A stretch of DNA of 10,442 nt from DHVE2 group archaeon (GTDB lineage: Archaea; Thermoplasmatota; Thermoplasmata; Thermoplasmatales; Aciduliprofundaceae): assembly GCA_026986135.1 (NCBI GenBank), contig JALSPD010000105.1:1-10442 (forward strand). The letters are read 5' to 3'. This document shows positions 1 through 5,679 of the stretch, piece by piece. Numbering within the stretch: the stretch's first letter is position 1; every line of letters begins with the position of its first letter. The position numbers and the translations under genes are program-made. The notes under the pieces are model-generated. The model had not been told where the DNA came from. It worked only from the letters and a program-made list of their open reading frames with translations, and searched no databases.

Positions 1-1
1 T

Positions 2-250
2 GCTGGAAAATATGCTTTAGAGGTATTTGATAGGAGTATAGATGCATACAGAAAAAAAGATATAACTATGGCAGAAAGTATACTAGAAAAAATCTCAAAT
101 CTTAAGGATATCTGCGAGAGAATAAATTCAGCCGCACTGGATTATAATACGGAAACTGCTATCGCCCTTGGATATATAGCAGAAAGCATCAGAAGAACCG
201 GAGAATATTCAGCAGACCTCTGTGAATATGTTATTGATTGCTACATATAA
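2..250 (+). CDS. PhoU-domain protein, C-terminal end (partial)
   Basis: The reading frame is open from the first bases of the window to the TAA at 248-250, giving 82 residues; the true start lies upstream, and the ATG at 68 is only an internal methionine. The segment ending GYIAESIRRTGEYSADLCEY is typical of the last helices of archaeal PhoU-like helical domains, where a conserved serine/arginine stretch (SIRRxxEY) packs in the three-helix bundle. Family members are cytoplasmic, often fused to an AbrB-type DNA-binding domain in archaea, and are linked to control of phosphate uptake. The N-terminal part is not visible, so it cannot be said whether this one carries a DNA-binding domain. No pst transport gene lies in the window. 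Confidence is good for the fold and low for the exact role. Confidence 0.72.
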   Translation, partial: AGKYALEVFDRSIDAYRKKDITMAESILEKISNLKDICERINSAALDYNTETAIALGYIAESIRRTGEYSADLCEYVIDCYI

Positions 251-272
251 CATTTAAATCAAACTATTTATT

Positions 273-473
273 CTAAGAAAACCTCTTTTCCAGAACCCTT
301 TTGTGAATCACCACGCCATAAGTGAAGAAAACAGCGGTGAAAATAGATAGTGCAAGGAGGTCAATCGTTGCAGAGGAATATCCTCCCAGTCCCGCGGCAT
401 GGCGTAGGAGATCAACATAGTATGTGAGGGGAGAGAAATAGGAAATCAAGCGGGCGCAAGGAGGGAGTGATTC
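273..473 (-). pseudogene. ABC-2 type permease, C-terminal remnant
   Basis: Reading the minus strand from 473 to the TAG at 273-275 gives 66 residues with no start codon in a sensible place. They match the end of ABC-2 (drug/antibiotic exporter) permeases: ESLPPCARLIS followed by YFSPLTYYVDLLR corresponds to the conserved 'LPPW...ISxxNPLTYxVDxLR' stretch. Then come a roughly 20-residue hydrophobic helix (IDLLALSIFTAVFFTYGVVI) and a basic tail ending KRVLEKRFS. The reading frame is intact to the natural end, so only the 5' part is missing. It abuts the truncated ATPase gene at about 472-480 in a different frame. The simplest reading is that one deletion removed most of the ATPase and the first three quarters of the permease. 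It is very unlikely to make a working protein. Confidence 0.75.
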
Positions 474-624
474 ATATTGTCGTCGTCTTCACCGCACCGT
501 TTGGACCCAAAAATCCAAAGATTTCTCCCCTTTTGACCTCAAAGCTTATGTGATCCACAGCAAGGAATTTTTCGTAATATTTAACGAGGTTTTCAACCTC
601 AATTATGCCCATGCTCCTCGCCAT
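472..624 (-). pseudogene. ABC exporter ATPase, N-terminal remnant
   Basis: The 50 codons from the ATG at 624 encode the start of a DrrA/CcmA-type ABC ATPase: IIEVENLVKYYEKFLAVDHI, then SFEVKRGEIFGFLGPNG, then the Walker A motif. The Walker A reads GPNGAVKTT instead of GPNGAGKTT, so the invariant glycine before lysine is valine (codon GTG, one base from GGG). A TGA follows two codons after KTT. The Q-loop, signature, Walker B and H-loop are all absent. The start overlaps the end of the NifX-like gene by 26 bp (14 bp if the second ATG at 612 is used), suggesting the exporter was once co-transcribed with it. Immediately downstream is the tail of the partner permease. The missing domains and the mutated P-loop make this a pseudogene. 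Confidence 0.8.
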
Positions 625-988
625 GTTTATCCTTCTCAATTCTCTCCTTCCATCTGGAATCCGTCTCAAGATTTTGCTGTATGAACGCTCGGACCACATC
701 CCCCACCTTTCCATAGGCACCTGTTATCACCGCTATTCCCATACTCTGGAAGAACTCCACTGCACGATGCCCCATGCCGTAGGCAATCACCACATCTCCA
801 CCATGCTCTCTTATGAAATTTGGAAGGTCTCCAGGCCCATGCTCCTCAAAAGGTACTGGGATGGTTTCCACATTCTTTATCTCTCCGTTTTCAATCTCCA
901 CGAAGGTGTAGTAAGGCGCTCGGCCGAAGTGCATACTTACCTCACTTTCAAGGCCCTCAGGACCTGTGCTAGGCACTGCGATTTTCAT
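599..988 (-). CDS. NifX/NifB-type iron-molybdenum cofactor-binding domain protein
   Basis: This 129-residue protein belongs to the dinitrogenase FeMo-cofactor family (Pfam Nitro_FeMo-Co). It starts MKIAVPSTG and has the conserved elements SEVSMHFGRAPYYTFVEIENG, then HGGDVVIAYGMGHRAVEFF, then GIAVITGA. Family members bind Fe-S or Fe-Mo clusters and are common in archaea that do not fix nitrogen, where their role is unclear; no nif genes are visible here. The C-terminus is charged and histidine-rich (KHGEEHGHN), a possible metal site. The start at 988 is chosen because it begins the conserved MKIAVP strand. A TATA-like element lies 12-29 nt upstream with no good Shine-Dalgarno site, so the mRNA may be nearly leaderless. 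The gene overlaps the ABC ATPase remnant at its 3' end. Confidence 0.85.
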   Translation of the reverse strand: MKIAVPSTGPEGLESEVSMHFGRAPYYTFVEIENGEIKNVETIPVPFEEHGPGDLPNFIREHGGDVVIAYGMGHRAVEFFQSMGIAVITGAYGKVGDVVRAFIQQNLETDSRWKERIEKDKHGEEHGHN

Positions 989-999
989 GGTGGAGCATG

Positions 1000-1017
1000 T
1001 CTATAAAATATTATAGA
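1000..1017 (-). promoter_or_regulatory. TATA region of the NifX-like gene, inside an inverted repeat
   Basis: An AT-rich perfect inverted repeat, arms TCTATAA and TTATAGA with a 4-nt spacer, lies 12-29 nt upstream of the minus-strand ATG at 988. Its upstream half is at the distance expected for a TATA box of a nearly leaderless transcript. The symmetry may be incidental to AT-rich promoter sequence, or it may mark a repressor site. Confidence 0.4.
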
Positions 1018-1060
1018 TTTTTGAATCCACATTTGACTTCTCGCAGCAAAAATGCACACC

Positions 1061-1069
1061 TTTTTATAT
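1061..1069 (+). promoter_or_regulatory. TATA box of the phosphoglucose isomerase gene
   Basis: TTTTTATAT is centred about 25 nt before the ATG at 1090. There is no Shine-Dalgarno motif in between, so transcription probably starts at or next to the start codon. This spacing also argues against the longer reading frame that opens at 997. Confidence 0.55.
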
Positions 1070-1089
1070 CTTTTTATGATTTCAGTGCT

Positions 1090-1641
1090 ATGCTCAAAAA
1101 CACAATTGACCTTAACTCGGGAATTCTGAAAAGTTACGAGGATAAGGTGGTACGCAGAGCCAGCGATATGCGTGGATTCTACAGCGACGAGAATGCACTG
1201 GATAGATTAATTGAGAATGGCAATCCTGTCATATACGAAGTTTACGCTGTGCCGTACGAAGGAGAGGGGGAATTGAGTTACGCCGTCACATTCCTCCATG
1301 CAGGCACCGTGGGCGAGGAGTTCTACATGACCAAGGGCCACTATCACGAGAAGAGGGACCGTGCTGAGCTTTACATCGGAATACGTGGACATGGAATTCT
1401 CCTCATGCAGCGTGGTGATGAGGTGCAGTGGAAGGAGATGAAGAGAGGGGATGTGATTTATGTGCCTCCACACTGGGCGCACAGGAGCATTAATGTTGGC
1501 GATGAGGATTTTGTCTTTCTCGCGGTTTATCCGGGGGATGCAGGGCATGATTACGGAAGCATAGCAGAGCGCGGATTTGCAAAGATTGTGGTCCGCAGAG
1601 ATGGTAAATATGAAGTCGTAGATAATCCGCGATACAGGTGA
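1090..1641 (+). CDS. pgi: Cupin-type phosphoglucose isomerase
   Basis: The product interconverts glucose 6-phosphate and fructose 6-phosphate in the cytoplasm, in archaeal glycolysis/gluconeogenesis. It is the small metal-dependent cupin form (PF06560 type) found in Euryarchaeota, unrelated to the classical isomerase. From the ATG at 1090 it has 183 residues, close to the roughly 190 of the Pyrococcus enzyme. The signature FYMTKGHYHEKRDRAELY supplies metal ligands H84, H86 and E93, and PPHWAHRSIN supplies H131. The spacing of the first three matches the known enzyme. In-frame codons extend upstream to 997, but the extra 31 residues are not family-like and span the TATA box, so 1090 is preferred. 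The COG3044-type ATPase gene follows 5 nt later, apparently in the same operon. Confidence 0.93.
   Translation: MLKNTIDLNSGILKSYEDKVVRRASDMRGFYSDENALDRLIENGNPVIYEVYAVPYEGEGELSYAVTFLHAGTVGEEFYMTKGHYHEKRDRAELYIGIRGHGILLMQRGDEVQWKEMKRGDVIYVPPHWAHRSINVGDEDFVFLAVYPGDAGHDYGSIAERGFAKIVVRRDGKYEVVDNPRYR
1636..1641 (+). promoter_or_regulatory. Ribosome binding site AGGTGA deciding a TTG start
   Basis: AGGTGA lies 5 nt before the TTG at 1647 and overlaps the TGA stop of the phosphoglucose isomerase gene. The same GGTGA-plus-3-to-5-nt arrangement precedes other internal operon genes in this window, whereas the competing GTG at 1638 has no such site. Confidence 0.55.
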
Positions 1642-1646
1642 ATTTC

Positions 1647-3206
1647 TTGAGATCTATCTTAAGGAAGATTGACGGCAGAGGATACAAAGCTTACAAAGAA
1701 TTGCTGGGTAAAAGGGAGATAATAGGGGACTACAGGCTGGAATTCTTAAGGATACAGGGAGATCCCTTTGCCACTCCGAGTGTAATTTCTGTACAGGTTC
1801 CCTTTGAGATACCTGAATTCTCCCGAAACACAGTGGGCATAGAGGATTTCATATACCGAAGAGTTTATGCATCCCTTAAAAAAGAGAGTCGTAGGCTTGG
1901 AGAGGGAAAAAGCGGGTATCTGGGCTTACCTGAACCCACAAACATAATGATAAGAAGAAATGCTGTTCATCTTGAAAATAATTTGCAAATTATGTTTTAC
2001 ATAGGTCTTCCAGCCAGGCATCGGAAAATTCTTGGTGATGCTGCCGAAAGGATGATTTACGAAAATATTCCCCGTGCAATGAAACATGCACTTGAATTTT
2101 CAATGGATGATATGAAGCCGCATGCAGAGGCGTATGATCTTCAGGAAGAATTGAGATCAAAACTAAAAGATTACGGGCTGGTTTCCTTTATTGGAGATGG
2201 AAGCATTCTCCCAAGAAAATGCGGTGATTGTCAGGAACCGCTGGAAGGTGCAGTGCCGTTTAGAACACCTGATCCCATGAGGGTTAAAATTGAAACATCC
2301 TTTGGAGAGATTGAGGGTATGGGCATAAAAAGGGGAATAACTGCAATCGCAGGTACTGCCTTTCATGGAAAAAGCACCCTTCTAAACGCCATAAGAGATG
2401 GTATATACAACCATATTCCAGGGGATGGAAGAGAAAGGGTTGTTACCATTCGCAACTCGGCCAAGATAAGGGCGGAAGACGGTAGAAGCACAAGATGCGT
2501 TGATATTAAGACTTTCATCTACAATCTACCAACCAGAATTGATACAGGTTGTTTCACCACGGACAATGCCAGCGGTGCCACTAGTATGGCCGCATCAATA
2601 CAGGAGGCCGTTGAAATAGGAATAGAGCTTCTGCTTGTTGATGAAGATACAAGTGCAACCAATTTGCTTTATTACGATGAGAGAGCAGATGCCATATTAA
2701 GGCACAAAACAGTTAGAACCCTCATTGAAAATGCTCGTGATATGGCGGACAGGGGCATATCAATCGTAATTGTATCAAGCGGCACTATGCCCTTAATTGA
2801 GTCTGCAGATGATGTGATAGTTATGGAGGACTATCGGCCAAGATATATTGATGTCAAATCTCAGAAAAAATTCTGTGAATACATACCTCCAAAAGAAAGA
2901 AGACTCCTGAGAATGGGAAGGTTAGAGAAAATGAAAATTCAGGGCTCATGGCTTGTATCAAAACAACTATCAAGACCCATAAGAATTGAAAATAACGAGC
3001 AAATTGTGGAAAGAGCACAGGCCAATTACATCGCATATATACTCACACATTCTAATTTTTCAGGACTCAAAATGTCAGAAATCGCAAGGGAGATTGATGA
3101 TTTCCCTGATAAAATATACAGAGTGAAAAACCCTGGTATGGGTGAAGTAAGGGGATATGATGTCATTTTTGCAATAAATCGCATACCTGAGATTATGGTG
3201 AGGTAA
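1647..3206 (+). CDS. ABC-class predicted ATPase (COG3044/PF09818 family)
   Basis: This 519-residue cytoplasmic P-loop ATPase has no membrane segments. Counting from the TTG at 1647, Walker A is GTAFHGKST (about 236-244), followed by the family hallmark YNHIPGDGRERVVT and KIRAEDGR. An ABC-like signature SGATS (about 309-313) and Walker B LLLVDEDTSATN (about 328-339) come next. The GxxFHGKST, HIPGDGRE and DEDTSATN motifs are diagnostic of this family, whose biochemical role is poorly known; a trypanosome homologue is associated with RNA editing complexes, so an RNA-related role is possible. A CxxC pair (C192, C195) precedes the ATPase core, where bacterial relatives, as I recall them, usually lack cysteines. 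The alternative GTG start at 1638 overlaps the previous gene by 4 bp and adds three residues. The 3' end overlaps the convergent HIT gene by 14 bp. Confidence 0.88.
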   Translation: MRSILRKIDGRGYKAYKELLGKREIIGDYRLEFLRIQGDPFATPSVISVQVPFEIPEFSRNTVGIEDFIYRRVYASLKKESRRLGEGKSGYLGLPEPTNIMIRRNAVHLENNLQIMFYIGLPARHRKILGDAAERMIYENIPRAMKHALEFSMDDMKPHAEAYDLQEELRSKLKDYGLVSFIGDGSILPRKCGDCQEPLEGAVPFRTPDPMRVKIETSFGEIEGMGIKRGITAIAGTAFHGKSTLLNAIRDGIYNHIPGDGRERVVTIRNSAKIRAEDGRSTRCVDIKTFIYNLPTRIDTGCFTTDNASGATSMAASIQEAVEIGIELLLVDEDTSATNLLYYDERADAILRHKTVRTLIENARDMADRGISIVIVSSGTMPLIESADDVIVMEDYRPRYIDVKSQKKFCEYIPPKERRLLRMGRLEKMKIQGSWLVSKQLSRPIRIENNEQIVERAQANYIAYILTHSNFSGLKMSEIAREIDDFPDKIYRVKNPGMGEVRGYDVIFAINRIPEIMVR

Positions 3207-3684
3207 GTTTTCCAATAACCGTTTTAAGTTCATGGTATGTTTCTTTTAATGCCTGGGGGATCACCTTGGTATCTGAGATCACAGGCATGAAGTTAGTGTC
3301 TCCATTCCATCGGGGCACGATATGAACATGGATGTGATGCTCCACACCAGCACCTGCAACCCTGCCAATATTTAAACCTATGTTGAATCCATCAGGGTTC
3401 ATTGCACGCTTTATTGCTCTTATCATCAGGGAGACTAGCTGATGAATCTCCTTAATCTCTTCAGCGGTTAAACTATCAAAATCTCCCACATGTCTGAACG
3501 GGGCCACCATAACATGTCCAGGGTTATATGGATAGTTATTCATTATCACAAAGGCATACTTACCGCGATATAGGATTAAATTATTCTCATCATCATTCTC
3601 CGCGGGCAGCTCGCAGAAGATACATCCATCCTTTTTTTCCATACGTATATACTCAATCCTCCACGGGGCAAATATATGCTCCAT
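3193..3684 (-). CDS. HIT-family nucleotide hydrolase/phosphorylase
   Basis: The 163-residue protein has the histidine-triad motif HIHVHIV (H117, H119, H121), in which the middle histidine is the nucleotide-attacking residue in the family. An N-terminal CIFC pair (C21, C24) and GHVMVAPFRH (H57, H65) suggest the structural zinc site seen in many HIT proteins. The extended N-terminus MEHIFAPWRIEYI and the PRWNGDTNFMP segment after the triad resemble the Ap4A phosphorylase/hydrolase-like branch (mycobacterial Rv2613c type) rather than the shorter HINT proteins. The likely substrates are diadenosine polyphosphates or AMP conjugates, but specificity is inference. The ATG at 3684 begins this conserved N-terminus and has a TATA-like box 26 nt upstream, so the transcript is probably leaderless. 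It is monocistronic and converges on the COG3044-type ATPase gene. Confidence 0.92.
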   Translation of the reverse strand: MEHIFAPWRIEYIRMEKKDGCIFCELPAENDDENNLILYRGKYAFVIMNNYPYNPGHVMVAPFRHVGDFDSLTAEEIKEIHQLVSLMIRAIKRAMNPDGFNIGLNIGRVAGAGVEHHIHVHIVPRWNGDTNFMPVISDTKVIPQALKETYHELKTVIGKLTSP

Positions 3685-3704
3685 AGATGCTAATGACGAG
3701 TGTA

Positions 3705-3713
3705 CTAAATAAA
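3705..3713 (-). promoter_or_regulatory. TATA box of the HIT gene
   Basis: On the minus strand TTTATTTAG is centred about 25 nt before the ATG at 3684, immediately beyond the stop of the metal permease gene. No Shine-Dalgarno motif lies between it and the ATG. Confidence 0.5.
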
Positions 3714-3718
3714 TTTTA

Positions 3719-4507
3719 TCATCGGAAAAGAGAAATGGAGTAAATGATTGCTGCGATTAATCCAGCCAGGGCGCTTGGAGCTACATTTAGATAGATTGAG
3801 AGATACACCCCACCCAATCCACTTATGAGGGATATTATAAAAGCTCCTGCAATTGTGCCTTCAACACTTCCAAAGAGGCGTCTTGATGAGGCTGCAGGTA
3901 CTATAAGCAAAGCATAAACAAGTATTGCACCCACGCATTTGAGAAGTGCAACTACCCCCACTGCAATAAGAACGAAAAGCAGAGTTTCATATCGCAACAC
4001 ATGAAGTCCCAAAGCCTCAGCACTCTCAGGATCAAATATCACAAATAAGAGGCGTCGGTAAAATACAAAAAACAGGATAACCACGGTAACCACCGAGACA
4101 GATAGCAAAATCATATCACTTGCTGTCAGAAGTAGAACATCACCTATTATGAGGCCCCATGCTACGGAAGCGTATTCCCTGATCATTGAGAGAAAGAGAA
4201 CCGCAATGCTCATTGAAAAAGCAAACATCACACCTATGGCTATATCAACATTCTCACTTCTGTGAGACGCATACCCAATGATTACAGCAAAGAATACGGA
4301 AAATAGAAGAGCAATGAGCAGTGGATCCACCCCGAAAAAATTTAGGGAGATAAAAATACCCAGAGATGCCCCTGCAAGAGCTCCATGGGCGATACCCGAT
4401 ACAAAGAAGGTACTTCCTCTGAAGACAGAAAAACTACCGATGGTGGCTGATACGACCGCAATTAGAACCATTGCTATGAGAGCACGGATCAGCAGGATAT
4501 CAAGCAT
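3719..4507 (-). CDS. ABC-3 family metal-ion permease (ZnuB/MntB/TroC type)
   Basis: This 262-residue integral membrane protein is the channel half of an ABC importer for a divalent metal (Zn, Mn or Fe). It has about eight hydrophobic helices and the family landmarks FFVSGIAHGALAGASLGI near residue 40, FDPESAEALGLHV in the loop that couples to the ATPase, and LLIVPAASSRRLF near the C-terminus. The ATG at 4507 is chosen because GGTGATC, complementary to the 16S rRNA 3' end, ends 3 nt before it; an upstream ATG at 4528 would deepen the overlap with the ATPase gene and lacks this support. It overlaps the ATPase gene by 8 bp, implying coupled translation. It is the last gene of the repressor-ATPase-permease operon. 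The metal cannot be decided from the permease sequence alone. Confidence 0.9.
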   Translation of the reverse strand: MLDILLIRALIAMVLIAVVSATIGSFSVFRGSTFFVSGIAHGALAGASLGIFISLNFFGVDPLLIALLFSVFFAVIIGYASHRSENVDIAIGVMFAFSMSIAVLFLSMIREYASVAWGLIIGDVLLLTASDMILLSVSVVTVVILFFVFYRRLLFVIFDPESAEALGLHVLRYETLLFVLIAVGVVALLKCVGAILVYALLIVPAASSRRLFGSVEGTIAGAFIISLISGLGGVYLSIYLNVAPSALAGLIAAIIYSISLFR

Positions 4508-5249
4508 GGCGATCACCCCCAACAACATAGCAGACGGGTCCCTGCCTTATCACAGGAATCTTTGTACCATAGAGTTTCTCCAGGTTATCCTCGGTTATCA
4601 CCTCCGCTACAGTGCCATAGGCAAGTACCCTCCTGTTTAGAAGAATAACCCTGTCTGTGCACTCAACCAGAGGATTGATATCATGCAGGACGATAATCAC
4701 TGTTTTTTCTCTTTTTAGTTTGTGAAGAAGATCTATAAGGGCCAGTTTGGTACGTACATCTGCAGCGGAAAATGGTTCATCAAGTATCAGAATATCTGGA
4801 TCCGTAACTATGGTTCTGGCAAAAAGCACGCGTTGCTGCTGACCCCCACTCAGGGAATCAAAACGGGAATCCCAGAAATCAACCATGCCTACGGCCTCAA
4901 GAGCCTCCTTTGCCCTTTTCACATCATATCTTTTTATTCCTGTTTTCCGTGAGATCAACGGGAGCAGAACAACATCACGCACCTTCAGAGGAACGTTTAG
5001 ATTTATCCTTTCCCTCTGTGGAAGATAACCCAACCTATCTCTGACCTTTCGTGGAGATTTACCAAATATACTTACGGTTCCGTTATATGGAATAAGACCC
5101 AGCAGGGCCTTCAGAAAAGTTGTCTTTCCAGCGCCGTTAGGTCCCATAACCACAACCAGTGATGGATGATCAATTGTAATGGAGACATCCTCTATCGCCA
5201 CATACCCATCATATCTGACAGTAAGATTTTTTACTTCAATTGCGCTCAA
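4500..5249 (-). CDS. ABC-3 family metal importer ATPase (ZnuC/MntA type)
   Basis: This 249-residue cytoplasmic ATPase powers the metal importer with the adjacent permease. All nucleotide-binding motifs are intact when counted from the TTG at 5249: Walker A GPNGAGKTT (36-44), Q-loop Q78, signature LSGGQQQR (133-140), Walker B ILILDEP (153-159) and H-loop H189. The segment EPFSAADVRTK resembles the EPFxAVD seen in Zn/Mn importers. The TTG start is preferred to the ATG at 5330 because the ABC fold begins right there (SAIEVKNLTVRYDGY), GGGGTGA lies 5 nt upstream, and the upstream extension lies within the repressor gene in another frame. It overlaps the repressor gene by 14 bp and the permease by 8 bp. 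No substrate-binding lipoprotein gene is in the window. Confidence 0.92.
   Translation of the reverse strand: MSAIEVKNLTVRYDGYVAIEDVSITIDHPSLVVVMGPNGAGKTTFLKALLGLIPYNGTVSIFGKSPRKVRDRLGYLPQRERINLNVPLKVRDVVLLPLISRKTGIKRYDVKRAKEALEAVGMVDFWDSRFDSLSGGQQQRVLFARTIVTDPDILILDEPFSAADVRTKLALIDLLHKLKREKTVIIVLHDINPLVECTDRVILLNRRVLAYGTVAEVITEDNLEKLYGTKIPVIRQGPVCYVVGGDRHA
4511..4520 (-). promoter_or_regulatory. Strong ribosome binding site of the metal permease
   Basis: On the minus strand GGGGGTGATC sits 3 nt before the ATG at 4507, within the last codons of the ATPase gene. It contains GGTGATC, the near-complete complement of the conserved 16S rRNA 3' end, and fixes the permease start. Confidence 0.65.
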
Positions 5250-5649
5250 ATTTCTCACCCCTCGGTATCGGCTTCCCATGTGGACAGCTGGTAGGATTAC
5301 CAAGATACTCGCATATCCGCTCCACATCAATATCAGCTATGTCCATCTCTATCTTTGATGCCAGAAGACAAGCATCATCAAGGGAAACACCTGCTCTGTA
5401 AAGAAGCGTCTCAATCAGACGGTGATTCCTCAAAACTCTCTCCGCCTCCTGAATCCCCAGATTTGTGAGGATGTATCCTCCTTCATCCCTTAGGAGGTAG
5501 CCACGCTCCTCAAGTTTCTTTATAAACTCAAAGGCGGTGGGTCTCTTAACATTTAGCTCCTTAGCCATGCTCTTGGGAGTAATGTATTCACCACGAAGAT
5601 GAAGATCGTATGCGCACCTCAAATACCTGTATATGGCGTCTCCACGCAT
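5236..5649 (-). CDS. DtxR/MntR-family metal-dependent transcriptional repressor
   Basis: This 137-residue protein should repress metal uptake when Fe(II) or Mn(II) is plentiful. Residues 1-65 form the winged helix-turn-helix domain (ITPKSMAKELNVKRPTAFEFIKKLEERGYL, then GYILTNLG). Residues 70-125 form the metal-binding dimerisation domain: RNHRLIE gives H76 and E80, then C94 and E101, followed by the usual archaeal tail NPTSCPHGKPIP. Most relatives have an EH pair where this one has E101-M102, so one expected histidine ligand is replaced by methionine. There is no C-terminal SH3-like domain, so it is of the short MntR/SirR type. It is the first gene of the importer operon. A DtxR-box-like palindrome lies directly at its start codon, implying autoregulation. 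Confidence 0.92.
   Translation of the reverse strand: MRGDAIYRYLRCAYDLHLRGEYITPKSMAKELNVKRPTAFEFIKKLEERGYLLRDEGGYILTNLGIQEAERVLRNHRLIETLLYRAGVSLDDACLLASKIEMDIADIDVERICEYLGNPTSCPHGKPIPRGEKFERN
5255..5261 (-). promoter_or_regulatory. Ribosome binding site deciding a TTG start
   Basis: GGGGTGA on the minus strand is 5 nt before the TTG at 5249, inside the end of the repressor gene. It supports initiation at TTG rather than at the upstream ATGs. Confidence 0.6.
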
Positions 5650-5669
5650 CGTTAGGTTATGCCTAACGA
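5649..5669 (-). promoter_or_regulatory. DtxR-box-like operator over the importer operon start site
   Basis: This is a perfect inverted repeat with 8-bp arms, TCGTTAGG and CCTAACGA, around a 5-nt spacer TTATG. It contains TTAGGTTA and GCCTAAC, the core of the classical DtxR/IdeR box. It lies between the TATA-like box (5671-5679) and the ATG at 5649, covering the predicted transcription start, where a bound repressor would block RNA polymerase. Confidence 0.75.
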
Positions 5670-5670
5670 A

Positions 5671-5679
5671 GTATTTAAG
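5671..5679 (-). promoter_or_regulatory. TATA box of the metal importer operon
   Basis: CTTAAATAC on the minus strand is centred 26 nt before the ATG at 5649, predicting a leaderless mRNA. It overlaps the last codons of the MATE gene, so the two operons are packed with no free spacer. Confidence 0.6.

Noticed and set aside
605..1006. 133-codon open frame on the + strand
   Set aside because: It is antisense to the well-supported NifX-like gene and the translated protein has no recognisable features.
997..1089. N-terminal extension of the phosphoglucose isomerase frame (starting MSIKYYRFLNP)
   Set aside because: It overlaps the TATA box at 1061-1069, has no family resemblance and makes the protein longer than the usual roughly 190 residues.
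1638..1640. GTG start for the COG3044-type ATPase overlapping the isomerase stop (GTGA)
   Set aside because: It is possible, but no ribosome binding site precedes it, while AGGTGA fits the TTG at 1647; the difference is only three residues.
5250..5330. Upstream ATG starts for the metal importer ATPase
   Set aside because: The extra residues lie inside the repressor gene and are not ABC-like; the TTG at 5249 has a good GGGGTGA site and begins the ABC fold.
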